Below are positions 16,076 through 24,035 of a DNA stretch of 41,425 bases, in pieces; within the stretch, counting starts at the first letter, position 1, and each line of letters begins with the position of its first letter. Position numbers and translations under genes: made by a program. The stretch covers positions 1 through 41,425 of the forward strand of contig NZ_SMOA01000035.1 in NCBI RefSeq assembly GCF_004353985.1, in the 5' to 3' direction. The stretch is from Paracraurococcus ruber. Its GTDB lineage: Bacteria; Pseudomonadota; Alphaproteobacteria; Acetobacterales; Acetobacteraceae. A model generated the notes under the pieces. That model was not told where the DNA came from. It worked only from the letters and a program-made list of their open reading frames with translations, and searched no databases.

Positions 16076-17472
16076 TGGACGGCCCGCTGCTGGACTTCTT
16101 CCGCGCCGCCCGTGGCGCCGGGCTGCGGATCTCGCCGGCCGAGAGCATCGACGCGACGCGCGCGGCGCAGGTGGTGGGCTTCGCCGACCGCGCGGTGCTG
16201 CGCGACACGCTGTCCCTGGTGATGGCCAAGACGGTGGAGGAGAAGCGCGCCTTCGCCGAGGTCTTCGACCTTTTCTTCCGGCGCGGGGATTTCGGCGGCG
16301 CGGCGCAGGACGAGGCGACGCCCGGGGACGGGCCGCCGCGCGGCGACGCGGCGGGCGAGGGCCAAGGGGGCGAGGGCCAGGGGGGCGAAGGCCAAGGGGG
16401 CGAAGGCCAGGGCGGCGAAGGCCAGGGCCAGGGCCCGGGCGGCAGCGCCCTGGCCCGCATGCTGCTGGCGGGTGATCAGGCCGGGCTGGCCGCGGCGGTG
16501 GAGCGGGCGGCGCAGGACGCCGGACTGTCCAACATCGCGCTCTTCACCCAGGTGAACCTCTTCACCCGACGCATCCTGGACCGCATGGGCCTGCAGGCGC
16601 TGGAGCGGGAGATCGCCCGGACCGGCGACGACCGGCTGCGCCAGGGCCGCGACCGGCTGCGCGACCAGGTGCGCGACTTCGTCGAGCAGAACCTGGCGCT
16701 GTTTGCCCGCGGGGAGAACGAGGCCTTCCGCGAGCGGATGCTGCAGCAGACGCGGCTGTCCGCCATCGACCGGCGCGACTATGAGCGGATGCGGGTGCTG
16801 GTGCGCGCCATGGCGCGGCGGCTGGCGACGCAATATGGCCGCAACCGCAAGCGGGACCGGCGCGGCGTGCTGGATGTCCGCCGCACCCTGCGGCGCAACA
16901 TGGGCTGGGACGCCATTCCCTTCCATGTCGTCTGGAAGCAGGAGCGGATCCAGAAGCCGAAGCTGGTGGTGCTGTGCGACGTCAGCGGCTCGGTCGCCGC
17001 CATCGCGCAATTCCTGCTGCTGTTCCTCTATTCGCTGAACGAGGCGCTGTCCGGCCTCAGGTCCTTCGCCTTCTCCGGCAACCTCGTGGACGTGTCCGAC
17101 GTGCTGGAGCGGCTGCCGATCGAGCAGGCGGTGCCGGAGGTGATGGCGCGGGCCGGCTTCGGCTCCTCCAACTACGGCATGGCGCTGCAGGATTTCGAGC
17201 GGGAGCATATGCGCCTGCTGGACAGCCAGACGACGGTGATCGTGCTGGGCGATGGCCGCGGCAACCGCACCGACCCGCAGGCGGAGGTGCTGGCGCGCAT
17301 GGCGAACCGCGCGAAGCAGGTGGTCTGGCTGAACCCGGAGATGCGCACGCTCTGGGGCACCGGCGATTCCGACATGCCGCGCTACGCCCCGCATTGCCGC
17401 GTGGTGGCGGTGTGCAACACGCTGCAGCACCTGGAACGGGTGGTCGGCGAGCTGCTGCGCGACGGCGGCTGA
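16075..17472 (+). CDS. coxE: VWA-domain protein, CoxE-like
   Basis: A 465-residue CoxE-family protein. The C-terminal von Willebrand A domain has the MIDAS motif DVSGS (in VVLCDVSGSVAAIAQF, about residues 301-317) and later TTVIVLGDGRGNRTDP with the family aspartate. The N-terminal helical region (about 1-80) is followed by a low-complexity linker of five GEGQG units (about residues 95-119) and then a long charged helical part. In CO dehydrogenase operons CoxE works with the AAA+ ATPase CoxD in metal-centre maturation in the cytosol. It follows coxD by 13 nt through a mini-ORF. GGGG at 16063-16066 may be the ribosome-binding site. Confidence 0.85.
   Translation: MDGPLLDFFRAARGAGLRISPAESIDATRAAQVVGFADRAVLRDTLSLVMAKTVEEKRAFAEVFDLFFRRGDFGGAAQDEATPGDGPPRGDAAGEGQGGEGQGGEGQGGEGQGGEGQGQGPGGSALARMLLAGDQAGLAAAVERAAQDAGLSNIALFTQVNLFTRRILDRMGLQALEREIARTGDDRLRQGRDRLRDQVRDFVEQNLALFARGENEAFRERMLQQTRLSAIDRRDYERMRVLVRAMARRLATQYGRNRKRDRRGVLDVRRTLRRNMGWDAIPFHVVWKQERIQKPKLVVLCDVSGSVAAIAQFLLLFLYSLNEALSGLRSFAFSGNLVDVSDVLERLPIEQAVPEVMARAGFGSSNYGMALQDFEREHMRLLDSQTTVIVLGDGRGNRTDPQAEVLARMANRAKQVVWLNPEMRTLWGTGDSDMPRYAPHCRVVAVCNTLQHLERVVGELLRDGG
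16356..16430 (+). repeat. Five tandem 15-bp repeats inside coxE
   Basis: Units of 15 bp start at 16356, 16371, 16386, 16401 and 16416 with the pattern CGA(G/A)GGCCA(A/G)GG plus three bases. Each adds exactly five residues (GEGQG type) to the flexible linker of CoxE, so copy-number change would stay in frame. Confidence 0.85.
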
Positions 17473-17485
17473 CGCCAGGCCGGGG

Positions 17486-17511
17486 GCCGGGGCCTCGCCT
17501 CAGGCCCCGGC
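17486..17511. terminator. Hairpin after coxE
   Basis: Perfect 10-bp arms GCCGGGGCCT (17486-17495) and AGGCCCCGGC (17502-17511) with a 6-nt loop, 13 nt after the coxE stop codon and convergent with the hydroxyacid oxidase gene. Confidence 0.6.
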
Positions 17512-17584
17512 GCGAGCCGCCCTATCCTATTGGTTGCAGAGCGGAGTCTCGCGTCCGGGCGTTCACGCCCTCCCGCGATCCGCT

Positions 17585-18883
17585 CTACGCCGTTCTTCGC
17601 CGCGGCGCCTCGAAGCCCTGGGTATTGCCGTCCGGTTCGAACGGCACGGCATTCGGGTGCAGCACGGTCGCCTGCTGCGCCTCCTCCACGCTGCGGATGC
17701 CGGCCTGGCCGAAGGTGCCGCGGATCTCCTCCATGAAGGCGGCGGTGGCGTGGTCGCCGCCCGCCTGGCCGATGGCGGCGACCGAGAGCAGGAAGGCCCG
17801 GCCGGCGAAGCAGAAATCCGCCCCCACCGCCAGCGTCCGCAGCACGTCGAGGCCGGAGCGGATCGAGCCGTCATAGAGGATCTTCGCCCGCCCGCCGACC
17901 GCGGCGGCGATGGCCGGCACCGTGTCGATGGAGGCCGGCGCGGCGTCGAATTGCCGCCCGCCATGGTTGGAGACCCAGATGCCGTCGACCCCCAGCGCCA
18001 CGGCGCGTTCCGCATCCGCCGGGTGCTGGATGCCCTTCAGCACCAGGGCGCGCGGCCAGGCTTCCCGGAACCGGGCGATGTCGTCCCAGGTGACGCCGGT
18101 GGTCATGTGCTGGGTGACGAAGCTGGCAAGCTCGGCGATCGAGGCATTCTCGCCGACATATTTCCGCATGTTCTCGAAGCGCGGCTGGCCCTTCTGCAGC
18201 ATCTCCAGCGCCCAGAAGGGGGCGCGGGCGATGTCGAACAGGGTGCGCGGCCGGTACCTGAACGGCACGACCAGGCCGTTGCGCACGTCGTGCACGCGCT
18301 TCTGCCGCATCGGCACGTCCAGCGTCACCACCAGCGCATGCGCGCCCACCGCCTCCGCCCGGCGGATCAGGTCGAGCGACAGGCGATGCCCATCCGCCGG
18401 CAGGCCATAGAGCTGGAACCACAGGCTGTCCGGCGCGATGCGCGCCAGCTCCTCCATCCCCACATTGGCGACGGTGGAGGAGACATAGGGGATGCGCGCC
18501 TGCTGCGCCGCGGCGGCCAGGATGGCGTCCGCCCTTGGCCAGACCATGCCGACATTGCCCATGGGCGCGACGCCGACCGGCGCGGCATAGTCCCGGCCGA
18601 ACAGCCGGGTGGCGATGTTGACGCCGGAGAGGTCGAGCGCGTAGCGCGGCACGATCCGCACCGCATCCATGGCGGCGCGGTTATGTGCGACATTGGGCGC
18701 GCCGTCGCCGACGCCGCCGGCCACGAAGTCATAGGCGAAGCGGGCGACCCGCCATTTCGCCCGGGCCTGCAGGTCGTTGAAGGTAGGGAAGCGGCGCCGC
18801 AGCCGGCCCGCCGGCGTCTCCGTGGCGCCGGCCGCGCCCCAGCCGGCCGGCCGGCCCGTCCCACCCGTGCTGCTGCCGCTCAT
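17585..18883 (-). CDS. FMN-dependent alpha-hydroxy-acid oxidising protein
   Basis: A 432-residue member of the L-lactate dehydrogenase/glycolate oxidase/mandelate dehydrogenase family, which oxidises an L-2-hydroxyacid to the 2-oxoacid using FMN in a TIM barrel. Visible elements are YDFVAGGVGDGAPNVAHNRAAMD, APVGVAPMGNVGMVWPRADAI, the catalytic SNHGGRQFDAAPASID block (base His307), and the FMN-phosphate segment ILYDGSIRSGLDVLRTLAVGADFCFAGRAFL. The N-terminus carries an extra glycine/alanine-rich segment of about 28 residues before the conserved FPTFNDLQARAKWR. GGGGGAA stands upstream of ATG 18883. It is divergent from a lipoprotein gene and not in an obvious operon. Substrate choice among lactate, mandelate and others is not decidable here. 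Confidence 0.92.
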   Translation of the reverse strand: MSGSSTGGTGRPAGWGAAGATETPAGRLRRRFPTFNDLQARAKWRVARFAYDFVAGGVGDGAPNVAHNRAAMDAVRIVPRYALDLSGVNIATRLFGRDYAAPVGVAPMGNVGMVWPRADAILAAAAQQARIPYVSSTVANVGMEELARIAPDSLWFQLYGLPADGHRLSLDLIRRAEAVGAHALVVTLDVPMRQKRVHDVRNGLVVPFRYRPRTLFDIARAPFWALEMLQKGQPRFENMRKYVGENASIAELASFVTQHMTTGVTWDDIARFREAWPRALVLKGIQHPADAERAVALGVDGIWVSNHGGRQFDAAPASIDTVPAIAAAVGGRAKILYDGSIRSGLDVLRTLAVGADFCFAGRAFLLSVAAIGQAGGDHATAAFMEEIRGTFGQAGIRSVEEAQQATVLHPNAVPFEPDGNTQGFEAPRRRTA

Positions 18884-19065
18884 GTCCCGCGTTTCCCCCG
18901 ATCTTGCCCGGATTATGCACCCCTGCGGCCGGCCGCAAAGCCGGCCTGGCCTTGATCCCTCGCGCCGGGATGACAGATGACACCGTTGCGCCGAGCGACA
19001 ATCCGGCCGGGCCGCCGTTGAGTCGACCCGACCCGGGATGCAGCTTGCAGGAGGACACGAACACC

Positions 19066-19698
19066 ATGGCCGCCGATCCCTTCCGACCCGGGCCCGCGCT
19101 GCGCGCGGCGCTGCTCGCCCTGCCGCTGCTGGGCGCCTGCACCACCATCCCCGACCAGCCGGCGAATGGCTGGGCCAGCCTGCCGAGCGATGCCGTCGTG
19201 GGCGCCGGCGACCCGGTGCGGGCGGCGATCCTCAACACCGCCTATGTCTTCCCCAACCCGGGCAGCGTCGCCGGCAAGCCGGACATGGCGGCGCGCGCGG
19301 TGGCGAATTACGAGTTCCTGACCACCGAGATCCCCTATGGCCCGCGCTGGCGCGGCTTCAACCCGACCGTCGGCGTCGAATTGCTGGCCGGGCAGCAGGA
19401 AGTGGCGCAGGCCTTCGGCATCGCGCCCAATGCGCCGACCCAGCAGGTGGTGGATGCGCTCTATGCCGCATCCCGCGCGCTGCGGGCGGGCGACCAGGCG
19501 GCGGCGGAACGGGTTCTGTCCGGCCCGGCCTTCACCCGGGGCGGGGCGGCGACGCTGCAGACGCTGGCATCCATGCCCAGCATGCCGCGCGCGGCCGCGG
19601 CGGCGGCGCTGACGGCGCAGGAACTGGACCGGAACGACCGCCTGGGCTCCCCGCGCGGGGTCGGCGGCGATGGCGGCGGCGGCGGCGGGTATCGCTGA
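19066..19698 (+). CDS. Predicted lipoprotein of unknown function
   Basis: A 210-residue protein with a lipoprotein signal: [19 protein letters not shown], with lipobox LGAC and lipidated Cys near residue 25, so it is probably anchored in the outer or inner membrane. The mature part is alanine-rich and predicted mostly helical, with AAILNTAYVFPNPGSVAGKPDMAARAVANYEFLTTEIPYGPRWRGFNPTVG as its most distinctive region, and ends in a polyglycine tail. I do not recognise a named family. I chose ATG 19066 because GGAGGA lies about 10 nt upstream and the signal peptide begins there; an upstream ATG at 18904 in the same frame gives no signal. Its gene is divergent from the hydroxyacid oxidase. Confidence 0.75.
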   Translation: MAADPFRPGPALRAALLALPLLGACTTIPDQPANGWASLPSDAVVGAGDPVRAAILNTAYVFPNPGSVAGKPDMAARAVANYEFLTTEIPYGPRWRGFNPTVGVELLAGQQEVAQAFGIAPNAPTQQVVDALYAASRALRAGDQAAAERVLSGPAFTRGGAATLQTLASMPSMPRAAAAAALTAQELDRNDRLGSPRGVGGDGGGGGGYR

Positions 19699-19803
19699 GC
19701 CGGCGGGCATCGCCGCGTCCGATCCCCGCCTGGGGGCCGGATGCCGGGGCCGGGCTGCCGCAGGGCGAGCGCCCGCCCCACGACCCGGGCCCGACGGCGG
19801 TGT

Positions 19804-19823
19804 CGCCTGCTGCCGTGCAGGCG
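19804..19823. terminator. Small hairpin in the convergent lipoprotein/TPP gap
   Basis: CGCCTGC (19804-19810) and GCAGGCG (19817-19823) form a perfect 7-bp stem with a 6-nt loop, 17 nt beyond the stop codon of the minus-strand TPP enzyme. No U tract. Confidence 0.35.
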
Positions 19824-19839
19824 GACCCCCGGTCCTGCC

Positions 19840-21519
19840 CTATTCCGCCGCCTGCTTCGCCCAGATGCCCATGCGGTTGAAGGGCGCATAGGGCGGGAAG
19901 GCGCCGATGGCGGTCATGTCCACCTCCACCAGGCTCGGCCCCGGGGTGGCAAAGGCCTTCGCCACCTGCGGGCCAAGCTCGGCCGCCGAGCCGACGCGGA
20001 AATAGGGCAGGCCGGCCAGGGCGGCGAGGCCGGGCAGGTCCGGCCCCGCCGGGTCGGCGAAGTAGAAGCGGCCATCCTGGAAGGCACCCTGGATGTGCTT
20101 GATGACGCCGTAGCCGCGGTCGTTCATCACCATGATGACCAGCTCGGCGCGTTCCTGCACCGCCGTCCACAGCTCCTGCAGGTTCACCTGGAAGCCGCCA
20201 TCGCCGACCATGGCGATGGCCTTGCGGCCCCCTCCCGCCATGGCGGCGCCGATGCCGAGCGGCAGGCCCGGCCCGATGGCGGCGCTGACGGGGTGGACGG
20301 CATCGCGCGGGCCATACACGGGGAAGATGCGGTTGCCCCAGGCGGAGTTGCTGATGGTGATGTCGCGCACCCAGAGCGCGTCGCGCGGCATGGCGTCCCG
20401 CAGCAGGGCCGGGAATTCGGCATAGGGGCCGAGCTGGGTGCAGTATTCCGCCACCGCCTCCCGCTTCATGGCGGCGAATTCCTCCCGGTAGCCGGGGGCC
20501 ACCTGGATGCGGCCGCGCAGGCGGTCGGCCAGCGCATCCATGGTCAGCCCAGCGTCGCCGCAGACGAAGGCCTGGCTGGCATAGCCGCGGCCATCGGCGC
20601 GCGGGTCCACATCCACCCGCACCAGCGTCTCCGGCAGCTTGAGCGCGAACTCCATCATCTCATGGCCGCGCAGCCGGGAGCCGACGACCAGCATCGCATC
20701 GACCGACCTGTAGAAATCTTGCACCCGGGCGGAGCCGTTGCCGTGCAGGCCGCCGAGCGACATCGGGTGGTCCTCGGGCACGATGCCGCGCCCGTTCCAG
20801 GAGGAGACGACGCCGAAGCCGAGCTCCATCAGGCGGCTGGCAGCCGCCCCGGCCTCCTTCGCGCCATTGCCGAGCCAGAGCATGGGCCGCTTCGCCCGCG
20901 CCAGGATCTCGGCGGCTTCCTCCAGCGCCGCCTCGGCGGGCGGCAGGGGCGGCGGCACCGGCAGCACCAGCCCGTCCAGCGCCGCCGGGCGCGCGATGGC
21001 GGTGCGCTGGATGTCGATCGGGATCTCGACGGACACGGGCCCGCGCGGCGCGGTCAGCGCCAGCGCCGCGGCCTGGGTCAGCACCCCCAGCGCCTCCGGC
21101 GCCGACCGCACGCGGAACATGCCCTTGCAGACCGCCCCCAGCATCTGCGGCTGGCCCGGCAGGTCATGCACCGTGCCAAGCTCGCGGTCGATGAACTTGG
21201 TCGGCGTCTGGCCGGTGATGTGCAGCACGGGGGAGCCGGCGAATTGCGCCTCCGCCAGCCCCGGCACGGCATTGGCCGCGCCCGGCCCGGTGGAGGAGAA
21301 GAGCACGCCGAGATGGCCGGAGACGCGGGCATAGGCATCGGCCATATGCGCCCCGCCCATCTCGCCGCGGGCCATCACGTAGCGGATGGCGTTGCGCCGC
21401 CCGATGCCGTCCAGCATCGGGATGTTGTGGACCGAGACGATGCCGAAGCAGGTGGTGACCCCGATGCGGGAGAGGAATTCCGCGACGAGGTCGCCGACAT
21501 AATAGGCGCTGTCCGACAT
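19840..21519 (-). CDS. Thiamine pyrophosphate-dependent enzyme, acetolactate synthase-like
   Basis: A 559-residue TPP enzyme of the acetolactate synthase/oxalyl-CoA decarboxylase/benzoylformate decarboxylase superfamily. Three domains are visible: the PYR domain with catalytic Glu53 in ARGEMGGAHMADAYAR and FSSTGPGAANAVPGLAEA; a central domain (about 195-330); and the PP domain with AMVGDGGFQVNLQELWT and MVMNDRGYGVIKHIQG, the GDG...N metal/TPP motif. No small regulatory subunit gene is adjacent, so it is unlikely to be the biosynthetic acetolactate synthase. It lies 87 nt downstream of an acyl-CoA dehydrogenase gene on the same strand, which suggests a catabolic carboligase or decarboxylase. 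Substrate unknown. Confidence 0.9.
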   Translation of the reverse strand: MSDSAYYVGDLVAEFLSRIGVTTCFGIVSVHNIPMLDGIGRRNAIRYVMARGEMGGAHMADAYARVSGHLGVLFSSTGPGAANAVPGLAEAQFAGSPVLHITGQTPTKFIDRELGTVHDLPGQPQMLGAVCKGMFRVRSAPEALGVLTQAAALALTAPRGPVSVEIPIDIQRTAIARPAALDGLVLPVPPPLPPAEAALEEAAEILARAKRPMLWLGNGAKEAGAAASRLMELGFGVVSSWNGRGIVPEDHPMSLGGLHGNGSARVQDFYRSVDAMLVVGSRLRGHEMMEFALKLPETLVRVDVDPRADGRGYASQAFVCGDAGLTMDALADRLRGRIQVAPGYREEFAAMKREAVAEYCTQLGPYAEFPALLRDAMPRDALWVRDITISNSAWGNRIFPVYGPRDAVHPVSAAIGPGLPLGIGAAMAGGGRKAIAMVGDGGFQVNLQELWTAVQERAELVIMVMNDRGYGVIKHIQGAFQDGRFYFADPAGPDLPGLAALAGLPYFRVGSAAELGPQVAKAFATPGPSLVEVDMTAIGAFPPYAPFNRMGIWAKQAAE

Positions 21520-21606
21520 GGTGTCCGTTCCCCCCGATGCTGGTTGGCCCCGGCCCGGATGCGATGCGCGGGCCGGAGAGTGCGGGAAGCGCCTCCCCGC
21601 CGCGCC

Positions 21607-22791
21607 TCAGATGCCGGTCTTCAGGATGCGCTTGGCGATCGCCATGCGGTGCACCTCGCTCGGCCCCTCATAGATCCGCTGCACGCGCACCTGCGCCGCC
21701 ATCAGCTGCAGGGGCAGTTCCTTCGTCATGCCCATGGCGCCGAAGCCCTGCATGGCGTTGTCGATCACCTCCTGCGCCATCTCGGTGGCGAAGACCTTGA
21801 TCATGGACGCCTCGTTGCGGACATCCTCGCCGGCGCCGAGCTTGGCGGCGGCATCGCGCACCATCAGGCGGCAGGCATGGATCTTCGTCGCCGCCTCGGC
21901 GATCCACCACTGGATCGCCTGGCGGTCGGCCAGCTTCACGCCGAAGGTGGTGCGGTTCTTCGCCTGCTCGCACAGCATCGCCAGCGCGCGGCGCGCCATG
22001 CCGGTGCAGCGGGCGCCCATCTGCAGGCGGCGGATGTTGAGACGGAGCTGCATGGGCGCATAGCCGGCGCCGAGCGCCCCCAGCACCTGGCTGTCCGGCA
22101 CGCGGCAATCCTCGAAGACCAGCTCATAGGTCCGGCGGCCGCCGATCATCGGGATCTCGCGCTCGATGACGAAGCCGGGCGTCCCGCGCTCGACGATGAA
22201 GGCCGTCACGCCCTCCTGCCGCTTCCCTTCGCCGGTGCGGGCCATGAGAATGATGAAATCGGCCCGCGGCACGCCGCTGACCCAGATCTTGCGGCCGTTG
22301 ATGACCCAGCCATCGCCGTCCTTCACCGCCCGCGTGGTCATGCCCGCCGGGTCGCCGCCGGCCCCGGGCTCGGAGATCGCGATGGAGGAGCGGGCCTCCC
22401 CCCGCGCATAGGGGTCGAGGTATTTCTTCCGCTGCTCCGGGTTCGCCACCGCCTTCAGCATGTGCAGGTTCGGGCTGTCCGGCGGGAAGATGAAGGGGGT
22501 GACGGTGCGGCCCATCTCCTCCTCGACCGCCATCAGCGCCGCGAGCGGCAGGTCGGCGCCGCCGAATTCCTCCGGCACGTCGAGGCCCCAGAGGCCCAGT
22601 TCCTTGCACCTGGCCAGCAGCGGCGCCTCTTCCTCCGGCGTCAGGCCGTAGCGCTGGCCCTCGGCCTCCCGCTTCAGCACCGCCGGCTCCAGCGGCATCA
22701 GGTCGCGCTCGACGAATTTCACGACCAGGTCGCGCACCATGCGGTGCTCCTCGGCCAGCGCCGGGATGCCGCCGATGTCGAAGCCGTCCAT
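21607..22791 (-). CDS. Acyl-CoA dehydrogenase
   Basis: A 394-residue FAD-dependent acyl-CoA dehydrogenase, which introduces a double bond between C2 and C3 of an acyl-CoA and passes electrons to ETF. Landmarks are the N-terminal helical domain, the FAD/substrate loop IAISEPGAGGDPAGMTTRAV, the WVINGRKIWVSG block, and the C-terminal RIYEGPSEVHRMAIAKRIL, whose YEG glutamate is the usual catalytic base (about residue 373). Ribosome-binding GGGGAA is upstream of ATG 22791. It is 87 nt upstream of the TPP enzyme gene and separated from the preceding oxygenase gene by a REP-like double unit, so it may have its own transcript. Chain-length preference is unknown. Confidence 0.95.
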   Translation of the reverse strand: MDGFDIGGIPALAEEHRMVRDLVVKFVERDLMPLEPAVLKREAEGQRYGLTPEEEAPLLARCKELGLWGLDVPEEFGGADLPLAALMAVEEEMGRTVTPFIFPPDSPNLHMLKAVANPEQRKKYLDPYARGEARSSIAISEPGAGGDPAGMTTRAVKDGDGWVINGRKIWVSGVPRADFIILMARTGEGKRQEGVTAFIVERGTPGFVIEREIPMIGGRRTYELVFEDCRVPDSQVLGALGAGYAPMQLRLNIRRLQMGARCTGMARRALAMLCEQAKNRTTFGVKLADRQAIQWWIAEAATKIHACRLMVRDAAAKLGAGEDVRNEASMIKVFATEMAQEVIDNAMQGFGAMGMTKELPLQLMAAQVRVQRIYEGPSEVHRMAIAKRILKTGI

Positions 22792-22854
22792 GATCCGTTT
22801 CCCCGATGAGCTTGCGTTGGCGGGCAGGATAGACCCGGGTGGATGGGGCCGTCA

Positions 22855-22913
22855 CGGGAGGGGGCGCTGCCCCCTCCCGCACCCTCCCCCGCCAGGGGTC
22901 AGGCGACCCCTGG
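22855..22913 (+). repeat. REP-like palindromic unit, copy 1
   Basis: Two hairpins in series: CGGGAGGGGGC/GCCCCCTCCCG (22855-22865 and 22869-22879, 3-nt loop), then a CCCCCGCCA spacer, then CCAGGGGTC/GACCCCTGG (22892-22900 and 22905-22913, 4-nt loop). The architecture matches the units at 22930-22996 (opposite orientation) and 29276-29353. It lies 64 nt upstream of the acyl-CoA dehydrogenase start. Confidence 0.65.
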
Positions 22914-22929
22914 ACCGGCCTGAGTCAGC

Positions 22930-22996
22930 CTCGAGGGTTCCAAGGGCCTTTCGGCCCTTGGCGGGTGGAGTTTGAGGAGGGCGGCGCCCTCCTCAA
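22930..22996 (-). repeat. REP-like palindromic unit, copy 2, at the oxygenase stop codon
   Basis: Read on the minus strand: hairpin TTGAGGAGGG/CCCTCCTCAA with its first bases containing the TGA stop of the oxygenase gene, then CCCGCCAAGGGCC, loop gaaa, GGCCCTTGG and the tail AACCCTCGAG. The CCCGCCAAGGG and CCTTGGAACCCTCGAG segments are identical to those in the unit at 29276-29353. The first hairpin probably also acts as a terminator for the upstream run. Confidence 0.75.
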
Positions 22997-23982
22997 CCCA
23001 CCGCCGGCTGCGCCTGCCGATGGGCGAAATTGCGCAGGTTCAGCTGCCGGCGGTGGTCCTCGTAGAGCAGCGGCTCGAACCGCACCGGGTTGTCCGCCGT
23101 CACGCAGCTCGGCACCGGGCGGATCACCGCATCGTTGTCCGGGCCGAAGAAGAAGGGGATGGCGTAGCGCATGGCGTTGTTCTGGTTCAGCACGCGGTGC
23201 GGCGTCGGCGTGAAGCGGCCATTGGAATAGCGGCCCAGCATCTCCGCCGTGTTCACCACGAAGGTGCCGGGGATGGCGGGCGGGCGCAGCCATTCCCCCT
23301 CGGCGGTGCGGACCTCCAGCCCCGGCAGGGCCGACTGCGCCAGGAAGGTGATGAAATTCGTGTCGATATGCGGGGCGAAGCCGAAGCGGCCCTCCTCCGG
23401 GTCCGGCTGCGGCTGGTAGCGGATCAGCCGCAGGGTGCAGGTCGGGTCGCGGAAGTCGCCCGCCAGGTATCCGGGCGGCATGCCCAGCGCCATGGTGAAG
23501 ACCGGCAGCAGCCGCTGCGCCAGCGCCTCCATGGCGGCGAAATAGGCCAGGGCCGCCGCCCGGAAGGCCGGCAGGCCGGGCGGCCAGCGGTTGGGCGCGA
23601 CGAAGGGCCGCTTCTCCAGCACCGCCGGGTGGTCCGGCGGATAGTCGCGGATGATGTAGAAGCTCTCGTTCAGGTTCGGCTTCTTCACCTCCGCGACCTT
23701 GGAGGTGCGGATGACCTGCGCCCCGGTCGGCAGGTAGCCGATATTGTACTCCCCGACCTTCAGGGCGAGTTTCTCATCGTCCGGCAGGGCGAAGACCTGC
23801 GCCGCGGCGTCGAAGCAGCCGGCCGGCAGCGCCGGGTCGATGCCATGGCCGGCCAGCACCAGGAAGCCGGTATCCGCGCAGGTGCGGGCGATGCGCGCGG
23901 CCAGGTCCTCCGCCGCGCCGGGGGCGCCGGCCAGGGCGGGGCCGATATCGAGGACGGGGATGCGGCCATCGGCGAGGCTCAT
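22993..23982 (-). CDS. 2-oxoglutarate/Fe(II)-dependent oxygenase, isopenicillin N synthase-like
   Basis: A 329-residue non-haem iron dioxygenase of the IPNS/2OG family. The N-terminal DIOX_N segment is IPVLDIGPALAG and the following ARIARTCADTGFLVLAGHGID. The iron facial triad is His205-x-Asp207 (in FAPHIDTNFITFLAQ) and His262 (in TPHRVLNQ). The co-substrate segment RYAIPFFFGPD has Arg272, but alanine where RYS is usual in this family. The gene starts 53 nt after the flavin monooxygenase stop codon, same strand, so both likely act in one oxidative pathway. The TGA stop lies in the first stem of a REP-like unit. Substrate unknown. Confidence 0.93.
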   Translation of the reverse strand: MSLADGRIPVLDIGPALAGAPGAAEDLAARIARTCADTGFLVLAGHGIDPALPAGCFDAAAQVFALPDDEKLALKVGEYNIGYLPTGAQVIRTSKVAEVKKPNLNESFYIIRDYPPDHPAVLEKRPFVAPNRWPPGLPAFRAAALAYFAAMEALAQRLLPVFTMALGMPPGYLAGDFRDPTCTLRLIRYQPQPDPEEGRFGFAPHIDTNFITFLAQSALPGLEVRTAEGEWLRPPAIPGTFVVNTAEMLGRYSNGRFTPTPHRVLNQNNAMRYAIPFFFGPDNDAVIRPVPSCVTADNPVRFEPLLYEDHRRQLNLRNFAHRQAQPAVG

Positions 23983-24035
23983 GGGCGGTCTCCGCGCTGC
24001 GTCCTTCGGAGTGCAGCACGGGCGGCCAGGCGGCG

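Noticed and set aside
16356-16430. CRISPR-like short repeats
   Set aside because: The 15-bp units are contiguous, in frame within coxE and without spacers.
19840-21519. Biosynthetic acetolactate synthase IlvB/IlvI
   Set aside because: No ilvH/ilvN small-subunit gene or ilvC follows, and the neighbours are catabolic.
19741-22809. 1022-codon open frame on the plus strand
   Set aside because: Antisense to the TPP enzyme and acyl-CoA dehydrogenase genes; His/Arg/Ala-rich and without motifs, a common GC artefact.
22855-22996. Insertion sequence or MITE remnant
   Set aside because: There are no flanking direct repeats or transposase fragment; the structure fits REP-like hairpin units better.
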